Below are positions 1 through 4,937 of a DNA stretch of 8,615 nt, one piece after another. Where the stretch lies: the NCBI GenBank assembly GCA_947458675.1, contig CANHAW010000066.1:1-8615 (forward strand). The letters are read 5' to 3'. The translations under genes were made by a program, and so were the position numbers. The notes beneath the pieces were generated by a model. That model did no database searches, was not told the DNA's origin, and saw nothing but the letters and a program-made list of their open reading frames with translations. Origin of the DNA: Beijerinckiaceae bacterium. GTDB taxonomy: Bacteria > Pseudomonadota > Alphaproteobacteria > Rhizobiales > Beijerinckiaceae. The first letter of the stretch is position 1, and each line of letters begins with the position of its first letter.

Positions 1-1286
1 CGCCAGATTGGTATCTCGATTACGCCTATGACGAGATCATGCGACTGGCAGCCCAAGGCAAGCTCGGCCATGACCGTGTACTCACCGTGCGCACGGGGCT
101 CGACACGGGCCTGCAACGCCATGCGGAACGCACAGTGGAAGATGCTTTGCGCCTGCATGGAAAACAATTCCGCGCCACTCAGGGCGCTGCCATTGTGATG
201 GAGCCCAACGGGCTCGTGCGCGCCGTTGTGGGCGGTCGCGATTATGGCGCAAGCCAGTTCAATCGCGCGACCGATGCCGTGCGACAGCCCGGCTCATCCT
301 TCAAGCCGATCGTCTATCTGGCCGCATTGATGACGGACAAGTTTAAACCCTCGACCATTGTCGATGCATCGGGCATTTGCCTCGGCAATTGGTGCCCGCA
401 GAATTACGGCGGCGCATCGGCTGGCCAGATGCCGATGATCGTTGCCTTGCAGAAATCCCTGAACACGGCAGCGGTCCGCCTCTCGGTGCAGATCGGCCAG
501 GCTCATTGGCAGGGCCGCGACGCCCATCAGTGGAATTTCGCCAAATTGGGCCGCATGAAAATTCTCGAAACAGCCAAAGCCATGGGCGTTACGACGCCGC
601 TCACCGATACGGTCTCGCTGCCGCTGGGCGCAGGCGATGTGAAAATGATCGATATGGCCGCCGTCTATGCGGTTTTCGCCAATGGCGGCTATCGCGCCGT
701 GCCGCATGCAGCACTCGAAGTGCGCAATTCGCAAGGCCGGATCATCTATCGTCGCGATCGCGACGGGCCGCAACCGGAGCGGATTTTTCCGGCCGATAAA
801 ATCGCCGACATGAATCTGATGATGAAAGAAGTCGTCAGCGCCGGAACAGCGCGCGCAGCGCAATTGCCGGGCGTGATTGCAGCTGGAAAAACCGGCACGA
901 CCAATGCTTATCGGGATGCATGGTTCGATGGCTATACCGGCAATTTTGTCGGCTCGGTCTGGTTTGGCAATGATGATTCAAGCTCGATGAACAATATGAC
1001 CGGCGGCTCGCTGCCAGCGCGCACCTGGCAGGCGATCATGTCGGTCGCGCATCAAGGTGTTGAATTGAAGAATCCATATGGGCTGAGCGGCCCCGCACAA
1101 GCACTGGCCATGGATCGGCTAAAGGAAGATCGCAGTGCAGCTTTGCGCCCTTCCATTCTTTCGCGTCGCACCAGCGAGGCGATTCTGGAGCTGGAAAATC
1201 TTTTCGCACGCGCCGGCATGGCGCGCCTGCATGCACCGGGTCTGGCGGCTGCGCAGCAAGATGCCCCTGCACCCGTGATGGAATGA
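1..1286 (+). CDS. Class A penicillin-binding protein (PBP1A type), C-terminal transpeptidase part, 5'-truncated
   Basis: The reading frame is open from the left edge (first full codon at position 3, residues PDWYLDYAYDEI), so the start and the expected N-terminal membrane anchor and glycosyltransferase domain lie outside the window. The visible 427 residues hold a complete penicillin-binding transpeptidase domain. The active-site motif SSFK is at 294-305, the SLN motif at 456-464 and KTGT at 888-899. Around them are family blocks such as the stretch leading to DYGASQFNRAT before the active serine, and AWFDGYTGNFVGSVWFGND after KTG. In this family the enzyme polymerises and cross-links peptidoglycan on the outer face of the inner membrane. 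The C-terminus ends in a short Ala/Pro-rich tail. The stop is 1 nt before the next gene, which indicates an operon with the DUF1214 and DUF1254 genes. The class is secure; the exact paralogue (PBP1a, 1b or 1c type) cannot be settled without the N-terminus. Confidence 0.93.
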   Translation, partial: PDWYLDYAYDEIMRLAAQGKLGHDRVLTVRTGLDTGLQRHAERTVEDALRLHGKQFRATQGAAIVMEPNGLVRAVVGGRDYGASQFNRATDAVRQPGSSFKPIVYLAALMTDKFKPSTIVDASGICLGNWCPQNYGGASAGQMPMIVALQKSLNTAAVRLSVQIGQAHWQGRDAHQWNFAKLGRMKILETAKAMGVTTPLTDTVSLPLGAGDVKMIDMAAVYAVFANGGYRAVPHAALEVRNSQGRIIYRRDRDGPQPERIFPADKIADMNLMMKEVVSAGTARAAQLPGVIAAGKTGTTNAYRDAWFDGYTGNFVGSVWFGNDDSSSMNNMTGGSLPARTWQAIMSVAHQGVELKNPYGLSGPAQALAMDRLKEDRSAALRPSILSRRTSEAILELENLFARAGMARLHAPGLAAAQQDAPAPVME

Positions 1287-1287
1287 G

Positions 1288-1878
1288 ATGCCCTTGGACA
1301 TGAAACAGGTCCTGAAAATCGGCGCCATTGCTGTGCTCGGCACAGGCCTTGGCCTGGGGCTGACATGGGCAGCCATGACGACAGGCTTTACATTCGAACG
1401 CGTCGATTTCGGCGCCTGGCGCGCCCAGCCGCAAGCACCCGCCAGCCTGAACGATCCTTACATGCGTGCCTTTGTCGCCAGAAACGGTCTGGCACCGATG
1501 GGGGCAGCAGAAGGTCTTGCCTTTGTTGCCATGCGCGACAGCGCGGGACGGCGTTTGACGCCGGCGTGCGATTATCGCATCGCCGGGCCCGTGCCGCAGG
1601 CGCGCGCTTGGACCATCTCCGTTCTTGGTGCCGATGGCGGGCGCTCGCACAGGCAGGAAAATCGTCGCGGTTTTACTTCCTCCGAACTTGTGCGCGATTT
1701 TGGCGGTGGCTTTAGCATCGTATTGGCGCAACAGGCGCGGCCGGGCAATTGGTTGCCGCTGGCGGCAGAGGAGGATTTCATCCTCCTGCTGCGCCTCTAT
1801 GACACGCCACGCGCGCTCAATGCAGCCACGCTGAAGGAGACAGATCTGCCGCAAGTGATGGCGGAGCGCTGCCGATGA
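1288..1878 (+). CDS. DUF1214 domain membrane-anchored protein
   Basis: A 196-residue protein. Residues about 8-30 form one hydrophobic segment (an uncleaved anchor or signal), so the rest should lie in the periplasm. Residues about 55-175 match the DUF1214 pattern: DPYMRAFVARNGLAPMGAAEG, ACDYRIAGPVPQARAWTI, GFTSSELVRDFGG and RPGNWLPL followed by LLLRLYDTPRA. The molecular function of the family is not established. The only two cysteines are C94 and C195, the latter next to last, so an intramolecular disulfide is possible. The ATG at 1288 follows the PBP stop by 1 nt and has GGAATGAG just upstream; an in-frame ATG at 1300 is an alternative start. The stop overlaps the next start as ATGA. Larger proteins fuse DUF1254 to DUF1214; here the domains are two adjacent short membrane proteins. 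The domain call is good; a role linked to the envelope is inferred from context only. Confidence 0.85.
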   Translation: MPLDMKQVLKIGAIAVLGTGLGLGLTWAAMTTGFTFERVDFGAWRAQPQAPASLNDPYMRAFVARNGLAPMGAAEGLAFVAMRDSAGRRLTPACDYRIAGPVPQARAWTISVLGADGGRSHRQENRRGFTSSELVRDFGGGFSIVLAQQARPGNWLPLAAEEDFILLLRLYDTPRALNAATLKETDLPQVMAERCR

Positions 1879-2438
1879 GCATCAAAAGCCTGATGCCAGC
1901 ATTGATGCGCCTGAGTGTTTTCGGACTGGCCGTGCTTGTCATTGCAGGCAATGTCCATCTGTTTTCCATTCTGCTGATACCGCGATTGGCGCAGGACAAT
2001 GCCTATGCACGCATCGCGACCAAAACAACCGAGAAAAAGCTCGTCATGGCAACAGCGCCGGACGATCTCCTGCCCTTTGAAGATCCAGCCACAATATTGG
2101 CTGTCTGCCGTTACGATCTTTCCGCCGGACCATTACGCCTGCGCGGTCAGGTCGGTGCAGATTTTCTGATGCTGTTTTCATTCCACACGAATAGCGGCGA
2201 GGTGTTTTATGCCATGTCGGATCGCTCCGCACTGCGCGGGCGCATCGATCTGTGGCTGGCCACGCGTGCACAAATCGAAGACATGGAGAGCAATGACATT
2301 GGCGAAGAGCCGCCGCAGGACATGCGGCTCACGTCCCCCGCGCCGCAAGGTTTTGTTCTCATCCGTACATTGGCAGAGCGGGCAAATCTCATGGAACAGG
2401 CGCGGCGCAATCTTGCCGCATTCACCTGTGAGCACTGA
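1875..2438 (+). CDS. DUF1254 domain membrane-anchored protein
   Basis: A 187-residue protein whose start overlaps the DUF1214 stop by 4 nt (ATGA), a layout typical of translational coupling. GGAG sits 9 nt upstream of the ATG. Residues about 12-37 form a hydrophobic anchor, followed by a domain resembling a minimal DUF1254: DPATILAVCRYDLSAGPLRL at about 70-89, then FLMLFSFHTNSGEVFYAMSD, and a C-terminal block around PQGFVLIRTLAER. As in its partner, there are exactly two cysteines (C78 and C185, third from the end). No enzyme motif is visible and the biochemical role is unknown. The gene closes the apparent PBP operon and converges on the small basic gene, with 9 nt between the stop codons. 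I am confident that this is a real gene and fairly confident of the family. Confidence 0.82.
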   Translation: MSIKSLMPALMRLSVFGLAVLVIAGNVHLFSILLIPRLAQDNAYARIATKTTEKKLVMATAPDDLLPFEDPATILAVCRYDLSAGPLRLRGQVGADFLMLFSFHTNSGEVFYAMSDRSALRGRIDLWLATRAQIEDMESNDIGEEPPQDMRLTSPAPQGFVLIRTLAERANLMEQARRNLAAFTCEH

Positions 2439-2447
2439 CAGGTCGCG

Positions 2448-2630
2448 TCAGGCGCGCCGACGCGTCGGCTTGGTGGGACGCACCGGGCGCGTGGCATCGG
2501 CGGTCTGATTGTCATCTTCATGGCGCATGTAACGGACGCCAGTGAAAAACAGCAATTCGAAAGCGGTCTCTGCCTCGCGCCGTTTTCGGCGTCGGCGCTC
2601 ATCCTTGCGGAACGGCACTATTTTGGACAT
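2448..2630 (-). CDS. Small, very basic conserved-type hypothetical protein (60 aa)
   Basis: The start chosen is the ATG at 2630, giving MSKIVPFRKDERRRRKRREA. It is preceded on the minus strand by GGAGAAG and 3 nt, a strong Shine-Dalgarno. The frame stays open upstream to 2678, but that extension lacks a comparable ribosome binding site. The protein has three parts: a strongly cationic N-terminal third (residues 8-19 almost all charged), a short aromatic segment FELLFFTGVRYMRH at about 24-37, and a Thr/Pro/Arg tail ending TRRRA. The basic part suggests nucleic acid, ribosome or membrane-surface binding, but this is inference. From memory, similar short proteins with an FFTGVRY-like core occur in Hyphomicrobiales; I know no assigned function. 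It converges on the DUF1254 gene and diverges from the DUF2336 gene. The clear ribosome binding site and convergent packing support a real gene. Confidence 0.7.
   Translation of the reverse strand: MSKIVPFRKDERRRRKRREAETAFELLFFTGVRYMRHEDDNQTADATRPVRPTKPTRRRA
2456..2469. repeat. Perfect 14-bp palindrome in the 3' end of the small basic gene
   Basis: GCCGACGCGTCGGC is self-complementary. It lies inside the last codons of the minus-strand small gene (the TRRRA end) and 18 bp past the stop of the convergent DUF1254 gene. As RNA it could form a 5-bp stem with a CGCG loop. Only two T residues follow on the plus strand, so it is not a canonical intrinsic terminator. It could still act as a weak bidirectional stop, or simply be a by-product of Arg codons. 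Confidence 0.4.
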
Positions 2631-2674
2631 CTGCTTCTCCAAAGGTCGCGACAACGCCAAACCCGGACTGGAAC

Positions 2675-2702
2675 GCAAATCACTGACTGCAAATCACTCA
2701 CT
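2675..2702. repeat. Two tandem copies of a 14-bp unit
   Basis: GCAAATCACTGACT is followed directly by GCAAATCACTCACT (13 of 14 identical), and a GC then starts what would be a third copy. The pair begins 45 bp upstream of the small gene's start codon. Two copies on adjacent helical faces could be regulator half-sites; a slippage duplication is equally possible. Confidence 0.6.
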
Positions 2703-2729
2703 GCATATATCGATTTAGAGTTTTCCAAG

Positions 2730-2746
2730 GTTAACACAGTGTCAAC
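2730..2746. promoter_or_regulatory. 17-bp operator-like palindrome
   Basis: GTTAACAC-A-GTGTCAAC has 8-bp arms matching at 7 of 8 positions around a central A. It contains TTAA-N7-TCAA, one base from the CtrA consensus TTAA-N7-TTAA, and also the two opposed -35-like boxes. A bound regulator would control both divergent genes. It resembles the palindrome at 6879-6895 (12 of 17 positions). No binding protein can be named from the sequence. Confidence 0.4.
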
Positions 2747-2779
2747 AAAATACCGCTAAACTCCAAGCAGTTTTCGAGT

Positions 2780-3934
2780 GTGTCCGCGATGCGTCCTTTC
2801 GCCCAGAATTCTACGACCGATGCGCTCCAGCATCTTGCCGCACGAGGCTTGAGCGAGGATGCCGCCGCTACGCGGCCGATCCTTCTGCGCGCCCTGACCG
2901 ATTTTTTCGTCATGAGACCGTCGCATTCGCGCGATGAAATCAAACAATTCGGCGAAATTGCGCATCGACTCATCGGCCAGGCGGCACGCGATGAAATCGA
3001 TCATGCTGCAGATGCTTTGTGCCATCACCCCAATGCGCCTATCGATCTCCTCGATCTGCTGGCCTCGCGCGGTGGTGCGGGCGCGCTCAAGCTTCTGGCT
3101 GAATGTCGCCGCCTGTCGACGCCCTGCCTGCGCAATGGCGCAGCTATGGGTCCGCTCGAAGCCGCCCTTGCCATTGCCGGGCGCGCTGATCTCGATGCTG
3201 CCACAATCGAGCTGCTCAGCCAGCGGCCCGAAAATGAAATTCTGCGCAAGCTTGCGGCCAATGAATCTGTTCCGCTTGGCCCCGATCTTATACCGGCGAT
3301 CATCCTGCGTGCGCATGCCGATGCGGAACTGGCGCAAATTCTGGCTGCGCGCCTGCCCCATCGCGTCGAGACTTTGGCGCTTTTCCTCGTCGCCGACACG
3401 CGCCAGCGCCACATAATGATCGAGCGCACGCGCCAGCGCCTCAATGCAAAAGATGTGACGCCGGCCCCTGTCGGCGCACCTTCGGCTGCCATGCGGCGGA
3501 TTGAGGCCATTGCGCGCGAAGGCGATGCCGCAGAACTGGCCTCAGCTTTGGCGCAGGCCTGCGGCTGCGAGGAAACGCTGGCGCGCACTTTCATCGCCGA
3601 TACCGGCGGCGAACCTTTGGCCATTGCGCTGCGCGCCATCGGCCTGCCCGCCGATATGGTCGTGCGCATTTATCTTGCGGCAGATCCCAATATCGAACGC
3701 GCTACGGGGCGGCTTTCCGCCTTTACAAAGCTGGCCACAGGCCTGACGCCGGATGTTGCCGCCTGCATTCTGAATGCCATGACCGGCAAGAGGCGCGAGG
3801 CGGGCCAGCATATGCCGATGCAAGACAGCCAAGCGCGACCCAGCACAGCACGACCCGGCACAGCGCGATCTGCATCGAATGTCACACACGGACCGCTTGT
3901 TGCGGCAGAAGACACTCTGGCGCGTCAGGCCTGA
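2780..3934 (+). CDS. DUF2336 family protein
   Basis: A 384-residue soluble protein, largely alpha-helical by composition, with no membrane segment. The segment at about 34-65 (ILLRALTDFFV, then SRDEIKQFGEIAHRL) and the following helical pairs of the type PNAPIDLLDLLASRG and LRKLAANESV fit the alphaproteobacterial DUF2336 family, a HEAT-like helical-repeat domain of unknown function. A second helical block runs from about 236 to 335 (AMRRIEAIAREGDAAELASALAQACG through LTPDVAACILNAMTG). The tail from about 340 is low-complexity (Ser/Thr/Ala/Pro/Arg) and holds a short duplication. The start is uncertain: GTG at 2780 gives the longest form and ATG at 2789 is in frame, and neither has a strong Shine-Dalgarno. 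The gene stands alone, divergent from the small basic gene and overlapping the convergent DUF1491 gene by 10 bp. Partner and function are unknown. Confidence 0.82.
   Translation: MSAMRPFAQNSTTDALQHLAARGLSEDAAATRPILLRALTDFFVMRPSHSRDEIKQFGEIAHRLIGQAARDEIDHAADALCHHPNAPIDLLDLLASRGGAGALKLLAECRRLSTPCLRNGAAMGPLEAALAIAGRADLDAATIELLSQRPENEILRKLAANESVPLGPDLIPAIILRAHADAELAQILAARLPHRVETLALFLVADTRQRHIMIERTRQRLNAKDVTPAPVGAPSAAMRRIEAIAREGDAAELASALAQACGCEETLARTFIADTGGEPLAIALRAIGLPADMVVRIYLAADPNIERATGRLSAFTKLATGLTPDVAACILNAMTGKRREAGQHMPMQDSQARPSTARPGTARSASNVTHGPLVAAEDTLARQA
3836..3865 (+). repeat. 15-bp in-frame tandem duplication in the DUF2336 C-terminal tail
   Basis: CGACCCAGCACAGCA is followed by CGACCCGGCACAGCG (13 of 15 identical). 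They encode RPSTA and RPGTA, with a degenerate RSASN after. The unit length is a multiple of three, so the frame is kept. It lies in the low-complexity tail beyond the helical domain and probably reflects replication slippage in a tolerant linker. Confidence 0.6.
3925..3934. other. Convergent stop-codon overlap in a perfect 10-bp palindrome
   Basis: TCAGGCCTGA is self-complementary and carries the TGA stop of the plus-strand DUF2336 gene and, on the other strand, the TGA stop of the DUF1491 gene. Both proteins therefore end in Gln-Ala-stop written by the same ten bases. There is no T-run on either side, so it is not a recognisable terminator. Confidence 0.9.
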
Positions 3935-4275
3935 TCGGCAAGATCGAGAAAACAGCGGCCTTTCGTATCCTCGACTTCGACAAGCCAGAGATCTGGGTCG
4001 AATTTCATCTCGCGCGCGATACGCTCTTCGGCCTCAGCCGGATTGATCCATTCAGCCGCATGCAGCCGCATCCATAGCCGATCCACGCCCACACGCTCAG
4101 CCAATTCGCTTTGCGGCGCCGGGCCATAAACAGCCGCATGTCCATCGAGCCGATCGACCTTGACGAAAATGGCGCCGGCCTCGGCTGCGCCACGCCGACG
4201 CAAAACAGCATAAGCGCCCTCAACCCCGCACCGACGCAGAAGAGCAGCTACAAAAATGTCGGCGCGCAAATGCAT
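3925..4275 (-). CDS. DUF1491 family protein
   Basis: A 116-residue protein covering the whole DUF1491 family. It begins MHLRADIFVAALLRRC, followed by LRRRGAAEAGAIFVKVDRLDG, the block AAVYGPAPQ at about 47-55, and the conserved end REMKFDPDLWLVEVED followed by GRCFLDL. It has no signal or membrane segment and should be cytoplasmic. The family occurs mainly in alphaproteobacteria and has no established function. The ATG shares one base with the stop of the upstream PG-binding gene (TGATG), so translation is probably coupled and depends on that gene. Its 3' end overlaps the convergent DUF2336 gene by 10 bp. It is the last gene of the kinase operon. Confidence 0.9.
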   Translation of the reverse strand: MHLRADIFVAALLRRCGVEGAYAVLRRRGAAEAGAIFVKVDRLDGHAAVYGPAPQSELAERVGVDRLWMRLHAAEWINPAEAEERIAREMKFDPDLWLVEVEDTKGRCFLDLADQA

Positions 4276-4937
4276 CAGGGAATGGCAATTCCGCTTTGGG
4301 CAGCAAGTTCGCGCAAGGTGCGCGCATTCAATTCGCCGGTCACCGGCAGCTTGCGCGTCTGTTCGAACATTTCAAGAGCTTTGCGCGTCGATCCGCCCAT
4401 CAGGCCGTCGGCTTTCAGAACATAGCCGAGCTTGACCAGAGCCTTTTGGGCCGCCAGCACACGCGCGCCTGTGTCGACAGCGGCTGGTGCGGGTGCCATG
4501 CCGCCAGAGAGCAAAGCGCCAATGGCATCGCCCTTGGGTGCAGCCGTTTCGCGCGCCGGCGGAGCGCTCTGCACAGGTGGGGCAACAACAGCTGCGGGTG
4601 CAGCAGCAACTGGCGGCGTCTGGTTGCGCTGCGCTGCGGCTGCAAGATCGGCCGGGCGCGGAGCGGGTGCGGGGGGTGCTGCCGGGCGCGCCACGACGGG
4701 GCCTGAAAAGATCGGCGCGGGATGGGGCGAGCTTTGCATATAGAGCGCATTGATCGCTATGGCGGTGAAAACGCCGGCAAAGAGCACGACGCCCAATATG
4801 CGTGCGGGATGTCGCAGGATCGCGGCAAACATATGTGCGATCCAGCCCGGCTCGCGCTTGCGGGCCTGTGCGCGCACCGGCTTGCGCGGAGCGGCAAAGA
4901 TGAAATCCTGATCGGATCTGGCGACAGATTCACGCAA
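4275..4937 (-). CDS. Membrane-anchored protein with C-terminal peptidoglycan-binding domain
   Basis: A 220-residue protein. A basic cytoplasmic N-terminus (residues 1-45) leads to one membrane helix at about 46-66 (ILGVVLFAGVFTAIAINALYM). Next is an Ala/Pro-rich linker at about 80-157, long enough to reach into the periplasm. The C-terminal domain at about 158-213 has the PG_binding_1 pattern (AAQKALVKLGY, DGLMGGSTRKALEMFEQ, LPVTGELNARTLREL). The likely role is a cell-wall-tethered scaffold; no catalytic motif is visible. The start taken is TTG at 4937, which overlaps the kinase stop by 8 bp and is preceded by AGGGTGAAG. A GTG at codon 21 or ATG at codon 36 is possible, but the latter would remove the basic N-terminus. 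It sits between the DivJ-like kinase and DUF1491, coupled to both. The domain call is firm; the start is moderately sure. Confidence 0.85.
   Translation of the reverse strand: MRESVARSDQDFIFAAPRKPVRAQARKREPGWIAHMFAAILRHPARILGVVLFAGVFTAIAINALYMQSSPHPAPIFSGPVVARPAAPPAPAPRPADLAAAAQRNQTPPVAAAPAAVVAPPVQSAPPARETAAPKGDAIGALLSGGMAPAPAAVDTGARVLAAQKALVKLGYVLKADGLMGGSTRKALEMFEQTRKLPVTGELNARTLRELAAQSGIAIP

Larger units (their letters stand above)
2631..2779. promoter_or_regulatory. Divergent intergenic promoter region (small basic gene / DUF2336 gene)
   Basis: This 149-bp spacer is visibly more AT-rich than its surroundings in its right half and separates two divergent genes, so it should hold both promoters. 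The minus strand carries a perfect TTGACA at 2745-2740, but the -10 region about 17 nt on (2722-2717) is poor. The plus strand carries TTAACA at 2731-2736 (5 of 6 to the -35 consensus) with a weak GCTAAA at 2755-2760. The two -35-like boxes overlap head to head inside one palindrome. A 14-bp tandem repeat lies on the side nearer the small gene. No GANTC methylation site is present. Confidence 0.5.

Noticed and set aside
294..863. 189-codon minus-strand frame inside the PBP gene
   Set aside because: It lies wholly inside the transpeptidase domain, has biased shadow-like composition and no ribosome binding site.
1036..1854. 272-codon open frame on the minus strand across the PBP end and the DUF1214 gene
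   Set aside because: It spans two well-supported genes on the opposite strand, is rich in Arg, Cys and His, shows no domain, and is explained by the lack of stop complements in GC-rich coding DNA.
2435..2470. Intrinsic terminator between the DUF1254 gene and the small basic gene
   Set aside because: Inverted repeats are present but there is no following T-run on either strand.
2631..2779. Search for GANTC (CcrM) sites in the divergent promoter regions
   Set aside because: None was found here or in 6727-7065, so there is no sequence support for methylation-dependent control at these promoters.
4432..4743. Ala/Gly-rich plus-strand frame
   Set aside because: It is the complement of the Ala/Pro linker of the PG-binding protein.
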